Shown here: one piece after another, positions 1-7,875 of the stretch
Layout: the number at the start of each line of letters is the position of its first letter
Numbering within the stretch: the first letter of the stretch is position 1
DNA from: UMGS172 sp045546915
GTDB lineage: Bacteria > Bacillota > Clostridia > Oscillospirales > Acutalibacteraceae
DNA: 64,000 nucleotides
NCBI GenBank assembly: GCA_045546915.1
Contig: JAZQDU010000025.1
Location: forward strand, 1 to 64,000
Reading direction: 5' to 3'
Program-made: the position numbers and the translations under genes
Notes under the pieces: model-generated
Seen by the model: the letters and a program-made list of their open reading frames with translations, nothing else
What the model was told of the DNA's origin: nothing
Databases searched by the model: none

Positions 1-161
1 CTATACCTAAAACGCTTACAACGGTAGGTCAGTATGCCTTTAACGGATGTAATGCTTTAAGCACCGTTAATTATGCAGGAACTCAGGCAAACAAAAATAA
101 TATTTCTATTGGAACATACAACGCAAGGTTTAAAAACGCTAAGTGGAATTACAACAGATAA
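1..161 (+). CDS. BspA-type leucine-rich repeat protein, C-terminal end (partial)
   Basis: A frame open from base 3 runs to a TAA at 159-161 and gives the last 52 residues of a protein whose start lies outside the window. It shows one repeat of the LRR_5/BspA kind (IPKTLTTVGQYAFNGC) and a short basic tail ending NAKWNYNR. Such repeats occur in secreted or surface proteins of gut Firmicutes and Bacteroidetes. A strong terminator follows directly, so this is a true C-terminus. The function of the whole protein cannot be judged from this fragment. Confidence 0.75.
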   Translation, partial: IPKTLTTVGQYAFNGCNALSTVNYAGTQANKNNISIGTYNARFKNAKWNYNR

Positions 162-194
162 AACAAAAACACCCTTTCGGGTGTTTTTGTTTTA
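161..194. terminator. Bidirectional hairpin terminator
   Basis: A long perfect stem, AAAACAAAAACACCC paired with GGGTGTTTTTGTTTT around a TTTC loop, sits between the convergent BspA-type gene and the ECF S-component gene. A and T tracts on both sides let it end transcripts from both strands. Confidence 0.85.
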
Positions 195-707
195 TCTTAT
201 TTTTTTGAGTAACCGTGAAATAGGTAACACAAGCGTGCCGGTCAGCAGGTTACTGATTGCATGAATTGCATCAAACGGCAGACCTGCTATTATCCATGCA
301 ATAGTTGCTTTGAAGTTAAGACCAAAAAACAGGGCTTGTGCGGGTGCATAAAGTATGCCGTACAATAGTCCGTGCAGGCAACAGACGATAGGGTAGACAA
401 TGGCAGCCGTTGTTTTTGATTTAAAATTTGGCAGGAGCATTGTAATGCCCCAAAGCACAGTCCAGATATATAGGTTAGGCACCCACCAGGTGGCAAAACC
501 GCCGTAAATTCCGCATAAGAAAACGTAAACATATATAGGTATTAACGCTTTTTTGCGAAAAGTTATGGTAAAAGCCATAATAAACATTCCGAGCAGGTGA
601 ACGTTTGGCAAGGCATCCATTAACAATTTTGAGCAGAACATTATTGTGCCCAAAACGGCAAAAAGTGCGATTTCTTTTGTCTTTAACAACTTATTTTGTG
701 TATTCAA
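192..707 (-). CDS. ECF transporter S component, probably for cobalamin or a precursor
   Basis: The 171-residue protein is almost wholly hydrophobic with five to six predicted membrane helices, the size and pattern of substrate-binding (S) subunits of energy-coupling-factor vitamin importers. Its start overlaps the end of the upstream DUF4430 lipoprotein gene by 17 bases, so the two are probably translationally coupled. The pair lies behind a cobalamin riboswitch, which points to a corrinoid as substrate; that assignment is inference from context. The ECF ATPases and T subunit are not in the window and would have to be shared from elsewhere. Confidence 0.7.
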   Translation of the reverse strand: MNTQNKLLKTKEIALFAVLGTIMFCSKLLMDALPNVHLLGMFIMAFTITFRKKALIPIYVYVFLCGIYGGFATWWVPNLYIWTVLWGITMLLPNFKSKTTAAIVYPIVCCLHGLLYGILYAPAQALFFGLNFKATIAWIIAGLPFDAIHAISNLLTGTLVLPISRLLKKIR

Positions 708-1170
708 GTTTATAGGTCACTTTCTCGTCAATTTTGGTCTGGTCAACACCTGCAGAGGCATAATTTCCGTCGGTATAAAAAGCCCAATAAGCCTTGTTTA
801 CATCATAATCGGCGGTGATACCGTTGACCTTTTTAATGTAAAGACCGTATTGACTTTTTTCACCGTCAATTATGCCTTCGTTAAGAAGAGCATCGCCAAC
901 GGTTTCGGCATTTGTGAGCACTTTGAGTGTAATGATTTGATTTTCTGCCGAAATCCGGAGCGTTAAGGTTTTTTCACCTTCACCAACCGTTGCGTCACTG
1001 AGGTAAACGGCATCTTCCCAAACACCGACCTTTTGAACGGTGTTAACAGTCTGGGTGCTGGTAGTGCTTGAAGCATCCGAAGAAGTGATATCGGACACGT
1101 TGCAGGCCGTAAAACAGAAAACAAGTGCGAGTGACAGCAGAAGAGTAAAAATTTTGGTCGATTTTTTCAT
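691..1170 (-). CDS. DUF4430 lipoprotein (transcobalamin C-terminal-like domain)
   Basis: The precursor has a basic start, a hydrophobic stretch and a lipobox ending FTAC, so it should be lipid-anchored outside the membrane. After a Ser/Thr-rich linker comes one DUF4430-type domain (conserved region about ILTNAETVGDALL and YWAFYTDGNYASAGVD), a fold related to the C-terminal domain of transcobalamin/intrinsic factor. I chose the ATG at 1170 because the upstream ATG at 1179 is too close to the AAAGGAT ribosome site. With the downstream S component and the riboswitch this looks like a surface corrinoid-binding protein feeding an ECF importer. Confidence 0.75.
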   Translation of the reverse strand: MKKSTKIFTLLLSLALVFCFTACNVSDITSSDASSTTSTQTVNTVQKVGVWEDAVYLSDATVGEGEKTLTLRISAENQIITLKVLTNAETVGDALLNEGIIDGEKSQYGLYIKKVNGITADYDVNKAYWAFYTDGNYASAGVDQTKIDEKVTYKLEYTK

Positions 1171-1204
1171 AATTTTCATATCCTTTCTTTTTTACAAAAG
1201 GATA

Positions 1205-1237
1205 AAGTAAAAGCACCCTTCTTTAAGGGTGCTTTTT
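1205..1237 (-). terminator. Riboswitch-associated intrinsic terminator
   Basis: The stem AGCACCCTT/AAGGGTGCT (1212-1233) followed on the minus strand by a T tract lies between the riboswitch and the DUF4430 start. It fits transcription attenuation when cobalamin is bound. Confidence 0.75.
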
Positions 1238-1261
1238 AAGGTATCCTGCCATACCTAAATT

Positions 1262-1456
1262 ATAAAAACCGCCCTTCATTTGCCCAAGAGTCTTTTACGA
1301 GTCACAGGCCGAAGAGCATTCCGACTTGATTCAAAACGAAAGATACGGTAATGGCTGTTGCTGCGGATTCTCACCGCGATTCCCTCAACATCTAACATAC
1401 CGTCTGGCGATATGTCCGATAAAGTAAAACTTTGACCTGTGTTTATTCTTTTGTCG
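1262..1456 (-). promoter_or_regulatory. Cobalamin riboswitch
   Basis: Read on the minus strand, the leader contains GGGAA followed by GCGGTGAGAATCCGC and GCAACAGCCATTACCGT, the conserved core of cobalamin riboswitches. About 50 bases later comes a B12-box-like element beginning AGTCGGAATGC (plus-strand 1296-1327). A terminator lies between this and the coding region. The match is by eye, so the subclass cannot be fixed. Confidence 0.8.
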
Positions 1457-1461
1457 TGCAG

Positions 1462-1490
1462 ATTATAACATAGTAACAGTAAAATGTCAA
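1462..1490 (-). promoter_or_regulatory. Sigma-A promoter for the cobalamin uptake pair
   Basis: On the minus strand TTGACA (1490-1485) and TATAAT (1467-1462) are both perfect and separated by 17 bases, just upstream of the riboswitch. Confidence 0.85.
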
Positions 1491-1507
1491 TAAACCTTGA
1501 ATTCATC

Positions 1508-1537
1508 AAAAAACCCCCAACTTGCGTTGGGGGTTAA
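1508..1537 (-). terminator. Terminator after metY
   Basis: The stem CCCCCAA/TTGGGGG (1514-1533) is followed on the minus strand by TTTTTTG. It lies a few bases past the metY stop codon. Confidence 0.85.
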
Positions 1538-1540
1538 AAG

Positions 1541-2818
1541 TTAACATTTTTCCAAAGCCTGCTCGATATCGGCGATAATATCATCTGCATCCTCGATACC
1601 AACTGATAATCTGATAAGGTCAGGTGCGATACCCGCCTCTCTTAATTGTTCGTCAGTAAGTTGTCTGTGAGTATGCGAAGCGGGGTGGAGCAAACAAGAT
1701 TTGGCATCGGCAACGTGAGTAGCGATGCTGATAAAATTAAGCGCATCCATAAATTTAATGGATTTTTCACGGCCGCCTTTAACTGCAAAAGCAAGTACAC
1801 CACAGGTGCCGTTCGGCATATATTTTTTAGCAAGTTCGTGGTATTCATCGCCTTCTAAGTCGGCAAAATGAACCCAGTCAATTTTATCGTTTTCCTTTAA
1901 ATATTTGGCAACCTTTAATGCGTTTTTGCAGTGACGCTCCATACGAACGGAGAGTGTTTCAAGACCGAGATTAAGATAAAATGCATTTTGAGGTGCTTGA
2001 ATAGAACCAAGGTCACGCATTAACTGTGCGGTTGCTTTTGTAATATATGCGCCTTTTCCAAAACGTTCTGCATAGGTGATACCATGGTATGATTCGTCAG
2101 GAGTGCACAATCCCGGGAACTTTTCTTTATGCGCCATCCAATCAAAATTACCGCTATCAACGATACAACCGCCAACACTTACGCCTTGACCGTCCATATA
2201 TTTGGTTGTGGAGTGTGTAACAATATCTGCGCCCCACTCAAAAGGTCGGCAGTTGACAGGAGTTGCAAAGGTGTTATCAACAATAAGCGGAACGCCGTGA
2301 CTGTGAGCAAGACGTGCAAACTTTTCAAAATCAAAAACCGTAACAGTAGGATTGGTTACTGTTTCACCGAAAACAGCCTTTGTGTTTGGCTTGAAGTATT
2401 TTGCCAACTCTTCTTCGGGCAAGTTTTGGTCAACAAAGGTACATTCAATACCCATCTTTCTCATAGTAACGTTAAACAAATTATATGTACCGCCATAAAT
2501 TGCAGAAGATGTTATAAAATGGTCTCCTGCCTCGCAAATATTGAATATAGCATAGAAGTTTGCTGCCTGACCGGAAGAGGTAAGCATTGCGGCAACGCCA
2601 CCCTCCATAGCGCAAATTTTTTCTGCTACGAAATCATTGGTTGGATTCTGCAAGCGGGTGTAAAAATATCCGGTAGCCTCAAGGTCAAAAAGTTTTCCCA
2701 TATAATCGCTGGTATCATATTTAAAAGTGGTGCTTTGATAAACAGGCAATTGACGGGGTTCGCCCTGAGCAGGTTTCCATCCTTCGTGAAGACATTTGGT
2801 ATCGATATGTGAATTCAT
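1541..2818 (-). CDS. metY: O-acetylhomoserine aminocarboxypropyltransferase (homocysteine synthase)
   Basis: This PLP enzyme of the Cys/Met metabolism family makes homocysteine from O-acetylhomoserine and sulfide in the cytoplasm. The PLP lysine is in HSTTKYMDGQG at about residue 206, the substrate region FYTRLQNPTND is near residue 55, and the length of about 425 residues is typical of MetY rather than shorter MetB/MetC. The ATG at 2818 is preferred over an in-frame GTG at 2827, since GAAAGGTG lies 6 bases before the ATG and covers the GTG. It sits 42 bases behind a trkA-type gene and may be co-transcribed. cysK lies elsewhere in the window. Confidence 0.92.
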   Translation of the reverse strand: MNSHIDTKCLHEGWKPAQGEPRQLPVYQSTTFKYDTSDYMGKLFDLEATGYFYTRLQNPTNDFVAEKICAMEGGVAAMLTSSGQAANFYAIFNICEAGDHFITSSAIYGGTYNLFNVTMRKMGIECTFVDQNLPEEELAKYFKPNTKAVFGETVTNPTVTVFDFEKFARLAHSHGVPLIVDNTFATPVNCRPFEWGADIVTHSTTKYMDGQGVSVGGCIVDSGNFDWMAHKEKFPGLCTPDESYHGITYAERFGKGAYITKATAQLMRDLGSIQAPQNAFYLNLGLETLSVRMERHCKNALKVAKYLKENDKIDWVHFADLEGDEYHELAKKYMPNGTCGVLAFAVKGGREKSIKFMDALNFISIATHVADAKSCLLHPASHTHRQLTDEQLREAGIAPDLIRLSVGIEDADDIIADIEQALEKC

Positions 2819-2860
2819 CTGTTTCACCTTTCGCTGATATACAGCGCCTTTCTTTATTTG

Positions 2861-3511
2861 TTACATAAACAGTTTTTTAAGTGCTTTTTGCTCATTGCCT
2901 TTAGCAATAGCGGTAATACGGTCTCCCGGTGAAATCACCGTTCCGCCGCGAGGAATTATCAACTCTCCGTGTGATACAACTGCTATTATAACGCAATTTT
3001 GCGGAATTTCAAGCATAGAAAGAGGCTTTTTTTCAGGATTAAAGTCTTTTTTTGCGGTAAGTTCAATTATTTTAGCCTCGCCGTTGTTAAGTGTTGCCAA
3101 CATTTTAACGTCAATATCAATTTCCGAATCAATAAGGTCGGTTATAATCTGGGTTGAACTGACGGCAATATCGGTGCCAAGCATACGCATGGCTGCAACG
3201 TTTTTCGGGTCGTTAGCGCGGGTTATAACGCGGTCAACCTCAAACTTTCGTTTGGCAATTTGAGCCGTCACAATATTTGCTTCGTCGCTGCCCGTTACAG
3301 CCACAAGTGCGTCCGCATTGACTGTACCTGCGGCAAGTAAAGCCTCAACGGTAGTGCCGTCGTCACAAATTACGGGAATATCAAGTTCATCGGCAATAAT
3401 ACGCGCGGTCGTGTCGTTTTGTTCAATAACGCTGACTTCGTTACCGCTTTCAAGTAAGGTCTTGGCAACATAGTAACCGACCTTGCCACCGCCTACAACA
3501 ACAATTTTCAT
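2861..3511 (-). CDS. trkA: TrkA/KtrA family NAD-binding K+ transport regulator (first copy)
   Basis: The 216-residue protein has an N-terminal RCK Rossmann fold starting KIVVVGGGKVGYYVAKTL (GxGxxG dinucleotide motif, acidic residue at the end of beta-2) and a C-terminal TrkA-C domain (VIIAVVSHGELIIPRGGTVI). Proteins of this type sit in the cytoplasm on TrkH/KtrB potassium channels and gate them in response to nucleotides. No membrane subunit is encoded nearby. It lies 56 bases downstream of a second TrkA gene in the same direction. Confidence 0.88.
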   Translation of the reverse strand: MKIVVVGGGKVGYYVAKTLLESGNEVSVIEQNDTTARIIADELDIPVICDDGTTVEALLAAGTVNADALVAVTGSDEANIVTAQIAKRKFEVDRVITRANDPKNVAAMRMLGTDIAVSSTQIITDLIDSEIDIDVKMLATLNNGEAKIIELTAKKDFNPEKKPLSMLEIPQNCVIIAVVSHGELIIPRGGTVISPGDRITAIAKGNEQKALKKLFM

Positions 3512-3567
3512 ACCGTTCTCCTTTGAAGTTTTAACAATATGTTATTCTAAACGTCAGTCAAGATTTT

Positions 3568-4185
3568 TTAATCGGCAAGTACGGAAAAAATAATTTTTTC
3601 GTCTTCCATAATAATCCTTGCACGGTCGTCTGCTAAGGTGAGTTCGCCGTTTGAGTCGATAATAGCATACACAATTTCGCCGTCAAAAACGGGTATATCG
3701 CAAACGCGTTTGCCGTAAAAACGCTTGTCCTCACGGGTTATAAACCTCGCTTTGCGATTGCCGAACCCTACAATACTGTCATAATCTTCACCCGTTACAA
3801 GGTTATAAATGCTTGCGGCTTCAATGTTAGTCGGACAAACGGTTTTAAGCCCGATGTTCTCGAAAACTTTTTCGCGAACAGGGTCTACAATGCGGGCAAT
3901 TACGTTTGGCACTTTATACATTTCTTTAGCCAGTTGTGCCGCAACAATATTAAGGTTATCGTCGTCAGAAACGGCAATAAAAGCGTCGCAGTCGGCAATA
4001 CCTGCTTTTTCTAAGGTTTCAATATCCATTGCAACACCCGTTACGGTAACGCCGTTAAAAAACGACGGCAGGTCACAAAAGTGATTTGCATCACGGTCGA
4101 TTACAGCAACTTCAAAGCCGTTTTTGCACAGTTCAGATGCTAAAGTTACACCCAAAGACGAGCATCCGACAATTACAATGTTCAT
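3568..4185 (-). CDS. TrkA/KtrA family protein (second copy)
   Basis: A second RCK-type protein of 205 residues, again with TrkA-N followed by TrkA-C. The first glycine loop reads GCSSLG instead of GxGxxG, so its nucleotide preference may differ from its neighbour. The start at 4185 has GGGAGGA eight bases upstream. The frame is open further upstream, but that stretch is antisense to the subtilase gene and is not coding. Pairs of adjacent TrkA proteins are known (for example CeoB/CeoC) and probably form mixed rings. Confidence 0.85.
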   Translation of the reverse strand: MNIVIVGCSSLGVTLASELCKNGFEVAVIDRDANHFCDLPSFFNGVTVTGVAMDIETLEKAGIADCDAFIAVSDDDNLNIVAAQLAKEMYKVPNVIARIVDPVREKVFENIGLKTVCPTNIEAASIYNLVTGEDYDSIVGFGNRKARFITREDKRFYGKRVCDIPVFDGEIVYAIIDSNGELTLADDRARIIMEDEKIIFSVLAD

Positions 4186-4217
4186 CTGAAATCCTCCCAT
4201 TTGCATTATTGTATAAT

Positions 4218-4246
4218 ATTTTACCACCAACATTTTGATTTTGCAA
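4218..4246 (-). promoter_or_regulatory. Promoter for the trkA pair
   Basis: On the minus strand TTGCAA (4246-4241), a 17-base spacer and TAAAAT (4223-4218) precede the trkA pair. Confidence 0.6.
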
Positions 4247-4317
4247 CAAAAATGGTATATTTTAAAGTAAACATCGTTAAGTATAGGGGATAAATAGATG
4301 AAAGAGCAGTTTTTTTG

Positions 4318-4346
4318 TTGACTTTTGTTTGCTTTGATTTTATAAT
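4318..4346 (+). promoter_or_regulatory. Promoter for the subtilase gene
   Basis: TTGACT (4318-4323), 17 bases, TATAAT (4341-4346), 33 bases before the subtilase start codon. Confidence 0.75.
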
Positions 4347-4378
4347 TTTTATGTAATTTACGATAGGGAGATGGTTTT

Positions 4379-7366
4379 TTGTTCTGTGAAAATTGCGGAA
4401 ACAAAATAGAGGACGGTTCAAAATTTTGTGCTGTTTGCGGAGCAGAGGTAACCGAAATATCTGAGGAACAACAGACTGAACAGGTGCAAACAGCACCTAC
4501 CGAGGTTCCGCCTGCCGATGTTGAGGCAATAAAAAGCGAACCCGAAACCAAAAAGAAAGAAAAAAGCAGAAAGAAATTCCCCGTAGGGCTTGTAGTGGCT
4601 ATTGCTGTTGCAATAGCAATTATATCGGCCGTTACGGTGTTGCTTTTTAAAACATTTCCGCTTACTGTATCGGTAAAAGACCCGTATACTACTTCGACCA
4701 CTACCGGTATAATCCATGATTTCAGCATGTCTTTTGAGGCTAACCAACCCATAAAGTCGGTTAAGTATGCACTTGAGCCAAAAGACCCTGACAATCTTGA
4801 ACTTTATACCGAAGCCGAATTAGAAGGCGGAATGTTCAACAAAACCATGAATGTTGAGTCGTTTAAGGTTCTTCCCGGTGACGTTACGCTTTACATACAG
4901 GTCGAAACATGGTTTGGCAATTTTAAGTATGAATTAGAACTTTCTTGCCGTGTGGGTTATGCCACAGCACCTGAACTTAATGCCATTACAACGCTTCAGG
5001 ACGGCACGTCGGTTGTAGGCAACGAACTTATAGTTTGCTTTAACGACGGCGTATCTTCTGCCGAGGCAAAAAAAGCGGTCGAAACTTCGGGTGGTAAGGT
5101 TGTCGGTGCGGTTTATGCGTTTAATCAGTACCAGGTCCGTTATCAGGACAGCAACATTTCCGACCTTGCAGGTAAGATGGTAACTCTTAAAAACAACGAA
5201 AAAATCCGTGCTGTTTTTTATAATGTTGTTTACAGTAAAGACCCGTTGACTACTCCTAATGACGGCAATTACGACGGTTGGGACGGTAATGTTCCTGCCG
5301 GAAACAACTGGCATCACGAGTGCATAAATTCGATTGGAGCATGGGATTATAACGATAAAATGAGTACCGTTAAGGTTGGAGTACTCGATTCGGTTTTACA
5401 GTTTAATCACGAGGATATCGAGGTAGACCCCGGTAAGATTTGCTATATTCCTACCGAAGATTTTACCACAATGAGCAGTGTTTTAAATTATTTAAAGGAA
5501 AGTAAGACGGCCCATGTTTGTATTGACCGTACCGATTGCGATTTTTGTGCCCACAGTATGCACGGAACCCATGTTTCAGGCATAATCGGTGCACTTGCCA
5601 ATAATGGCAAAGGTGTTTGCGGCGTTAACTGGAAGTCTGACATTTATTTCTCAAATGCTTGGTATTATTATAAAGAACCAGGCAACCAACTCAGAGCCGA
5701 AAGTACATGGTTCAATATGCAATACAGCATTGCATATCTTGTTATGAGTGAGTGTAAGGTTATAAATATGAGCATTGGCTCGATTGAAAGTTCCGAGCAG
5801 GATGAAGGGGAAATCGAGGAAGCCGAGCAGTTTGAATACAACATTAAACGTCTTGAGGATGCAGGATACGATTTCCTTTTGGTAAAGGCGGCGGGCAATC
5901 ATAATGACGATGCATCAAACTACCGTATTAACCGCGTAATGACCTACGGTGAACGTGCCAAAGCACACACGATTATTGTCGGCTCGCTCGAACATCATGA
6001 AATCCCGGCAACTCAGAATAACGCAGCCATGACGCTTTACAGTGTTTCAAGTTTTTCAAATTACGGCGATTTGGTTGACATTCTTGCTCCCGGTTCGGCT
6101 GTTTACAGTACCGTGTTGGGTGATTACACATACGCCAGCGGAACGTCAATGGCATCACCTGTTGTTGCGGGTGTTGCAAGTCTTGTGTATTCGGTAAATC
6201 CCGATATTACCTACGATGCCGTTAAGTCAATACTTATAAGCCGGGTTGAAAAATACAGTGCAAAACGAGGCACCGTGTATCCTGTGGTAAACGCAAAATT
6301 GGCGGTTGAATATGCACTTAATACCGAAACCACAGTTCCTGAGACCACCGAGCCGACCGTCGGCTTCGTAACGGGCATAGTAAAGGATGCCGCAACCGAA
6401 AATATTATAACAAATGCAGTGGTAGAACTTGTAAACAATGAAACCAATGAGGTATCGCTTGCGGCGTTGCTTGGTACGGGTGAATATTATATTTATGCCG
6501 ATGCAGGTAACTATACCATGCATTTTAAAGCTGAAGGATATTATGATGAAACGGTATATAATGTTGAGGTAACAAACGGTGTTGTAAAATATAATGTTTT
6601 GTTAAACCTTATTCCTGAGAGCGAGTCAGAAACCGAGCCTCAAGGTACAGCACAAGGCCGTGTGGTAGATGCTTTTGACGCATCGTCAATAGCCAATGCC
6701 GATATCTCGGTTTATAAGGGAGTTGATAATACAAGCGGTACACCTGTACTTGTTACAAAGGCTAACGCACAAGGCAAATATACGCTCGATTTAGCCCCCG
6801 GTAACTATACATTGGTGGTTACAGCCGAGGGTTATTCAAGAGGTGTATCAAACGTAATCATTATTTCGGACAGAACAACATCAAATCAGGATACAACCCT
6901 TACGCCGAAACTCAAAGATGGTGAGATAAGGGTGGTACTTACATGGGGACAATATCCGAGAGACCTTGATTCTCACCTTGTAGGCCCAACACCCGACGGC
7001 GGAAAGTTCCACACCTATTTTGAAAGCAAAAACAGTCATTACAATGGCACAAAACACGTAAATCTTGATGTTGATGATATAACAAGTTACGGCCCTGAGA
7101 CCACGTCGGTTTATGTTGGTGTCAGCGGCGGAACATATACGTTTTATGTGCACGATTTTACTAACCGAAATTCTCAATCCTGCAATCAGATGTCAACTTC
7201 AGGCGCGATAGTAAAAGTATATATAGCAGGGGTTGAAACCCCGTATGTATTTAATGCGCCTACCGAGGAGGGAACACTTTGGACGGTGTTCTCGGTAACC
7301 GACGGCGTACTGACAGCCATAAATGAAATGGGATATGAGAGGAACGCCTCAAGCGTAGGTCAGTAA
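4379..7366 (+). CDS. Membrane-anchored subtilisin-like (S8) protease with zinc ribbon and regulatory-like domains
   Basis: The 995-residue protein starts at a TTG behind AGGGAG. Domains in order: a cytoplasmic CxxC-x11-CxxC zinc ribbon (residues 3-21), an acidic linker, one membrane helix (about 65-90), an S8 peptidase domain with the catalytic triad intact (Asp337 in GVLDS, His395 in MHGTHVSG, Ser590 in GTSMASP), two carboxypeptidase-regulatory-like beta domains (about 660-730 and 760-835), and a C-terminal domain with LTWGQYPRDLDSHLVGP that resembles DUF2135/YfaP. The protease should face outward. No propeptide or substrate can be identified. It has its own promoter and a terminator. Confidence 0.88.
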   Translation: MFCENCGNKIEDGSKFCAVCGAEVTEISEEQQTEQVQTAPTEVPPADVEAIKSEPETKKKEKSRKKFPVGLVVAIAVAIAIISAVTVLLFKTFPLTVSVKDPYTTSTTTGIIHDFSMSFEANQPIKSVKYALEPKDPDNLELYTEAELEGGMFNKTMNVESFKVLPGDVTLYIQVETWFGNFKYELELSCRVGYATAPELNAITTLQDGTSVVGNELIVCFNDGVSSAEAKKAVETSGGKVVGAVYAFNQYQVRYQDSNISDLAGKMVTLKNNEKIRAVFYNVVYSKDPLTTPNDGNYDGWDGNVPAGNNWHHECINSIGAWDYNDKMSTVKVGVLDSVLQFNHEDIEVDPGKICYIPTEDFTTMSSVLNYLKESKTAHVCIDRTDCDFCAHSMHGTHVSGIIGALANNGKGVCGVNWKSDIYFSNAWYYYKEPGNQLRAESTWFNMQYSIAYLVMSECKVINMSIGSIESSEQDEGEIEEAEQFEYNIKRLEDAGYDFLLVKAAGNHNDDASNYRINRVMTYGERAKAHTIIVGSLEHHEIPATQNNAAMTLYSVSSFSNYGDLVDILAPGSAVYSTVLGDYTYASGTSMASPVVAGVASLVYSVNPDITYDAVKSILISRVEKYSAKRGTVYPVVNAKLAVEYALNTETTVPETTEPTVGFVTGIVKDAATENIITNAVVELVNNETNEVSLAALLGTGEYYIYADAGNYTMHFKAEGYYDETVYNVEVTNGVVKYNVLLNLIPESESETEPQGTAQGRVVDAFDASSIANADISVYKGVDNTSGTPVLVTKANAQGKYTLDLAPGNYTLVVTAEGYSRGVSNVIIISDRTTSNQDTTLTPKLKDGEIRVVLTWGQYPRDLDSHLVGPTPDGGKFHTYFESKNSHYNGTKHVNLDVDDITSYGPETTSVYVGVSGGTYTFYVHDFTNRNSQSCNQMSTSGAIVKVYIAGVETPYVFNAPTEEGTLWTVFSVTDGVLTAINEMGYERNASSVGQ

Positions 7367-7394
7367 TTGTAGAAAGCAAATTAAAATTATTAAA

Positions 7395-7432
7395 AAAACA
7401 ACCACCGGAATTAAAACCGGTGGTTGTTTTAA
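7395..7432. terminator. Terminator shared by the subtilase gene and tRNA-Leu
   Basis: AAACAACCACCGG pairs with CCGGTGGTTGTTT (7396-7429), with A and T tracts on both sides. Confidence 0.85.
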
Positions 7433-7433
7433 G

Positions 7434-7520
7434 TGGTGCGGGTAACAGGACTTGAACCTGCACCGAGTTGCCCCGACTAGAACCTGAATCTAGCGCGTCT
7501 GCCAATTCCGCCATACCCGC
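7434..7520 (-). tRNA. tRNA-Leu (anticodon CAG)
   Basis: On the minus strand the 84-base body starts GCGGGTATGGCGG and ends with the acceptor partner TACCCGC plus A, followed by an encoded CCA (7436-7434). The anticodon stem CTAGA/TCTAG holds the loop TTCAGGT, so the anticodon is CAG. The long variable arm (CGGGGCAACTCG) and D loop are those of a class II leucine tRNA. Confidence 0.95.
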
Positions 7521-7521
7521 A
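7499..7521 (-). repeat. 5' end of tRNA-Leu, copy 1 of a 23-bp direct repeat
   Basis: This is the acceptor-strand and D-arm start of the intact tRNA. The identical 23 bases recur exactly 180 bases away at 7679-7701. Confidence 0.9.
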
Positions 7522-7678
7522 TATATTAAGTTTTATGGTTTGGGGCGCATCCGCGCTCCGCGATACTCTTGCGGTGCCCGACGTTTACTCAGACGTCGGT
7601 ACACGTCTTCGTCTCCGTCGACCGCTGCGCCTTTTTGACCGTCGCTTTATCCCACCTAAGTGGGCGCTCGGTCAAAAA
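7522..7678. other. GC-rich, strongly structured insert next to tRNA-Leu
   Basis: This stretch has no gene and is visibly richer in G+C than its surroundings. It can fold as nested stems: GGCGCA (7544) with TGCGCC (7626), directly stacked on GCGGT (7571) with ACCGC (7621), enclosing CCGACGT/ACGTCGG (7578-7599). A separate hairpin TTTTTGACCG/CGGTCAAAAA (7632-7678) follows. It is bounded by the intact tRNA-Leu and a 23-base copy of the tRNA 5' end. It may be a small RNA or a tiny integrated element; nothing in it identifies it. Confidence 0.5.
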
Positions 7679-7701
7679 CTGCCAATTCCGCCATACCCGC
7701 A
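7679..7701 (-). repeat. tRNA-Leu 5' fragment, copy 2 of the 23-bp direct repeat
   Basis: Identical to the first 23 bases of tRNA-Leu (7499-7521) but not followed by the rest of a tRNA. It lies upstream of the intact tRNA on the same strand, as expected for an attachment-site duplication or a truncated second tRNA copy. Confidence 0.85.
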
Positions 7702-7837
7702 AATTTAAGTAATAAGTAATAGTGAAAAGTGAAGAAGTAAAGAACTATTTTTATCGCAAGTCCGCAACGATTATTATACATTTGGGGTTGTTGATTGTCA
7801 AGCATTAATTTGACTCTTGATTTCGGTCGCCAGACGC

Positions 7838-7868
7838 TAAAAACGGGCGGATATATCCGCCCGTTTTA
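7838..7868. terminator. Terminator after enolase
   Basis: A perfect palindrome AAAACGGGCGGA/TCCGCCCGTTTT ends just past the eno stop codon. Confidence 0.9.
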
Positions 7869-7875
7869 CGCTGTT

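Noticed and set aside
1276..1509. Open frame of 77 codons on the minus strand
   Set aside because: It lies across the cobalamin riboswitch and its promoter and has no ribosome site.
4186..4794. N-terminal extension of the second TrkA protein by about 200 codons
   Set aside because: The extension is antisense to the zinc-ribbon and helix codons of the subtilase gene and crosses both promoters. A strong ribosome site and the family start are at 4185.
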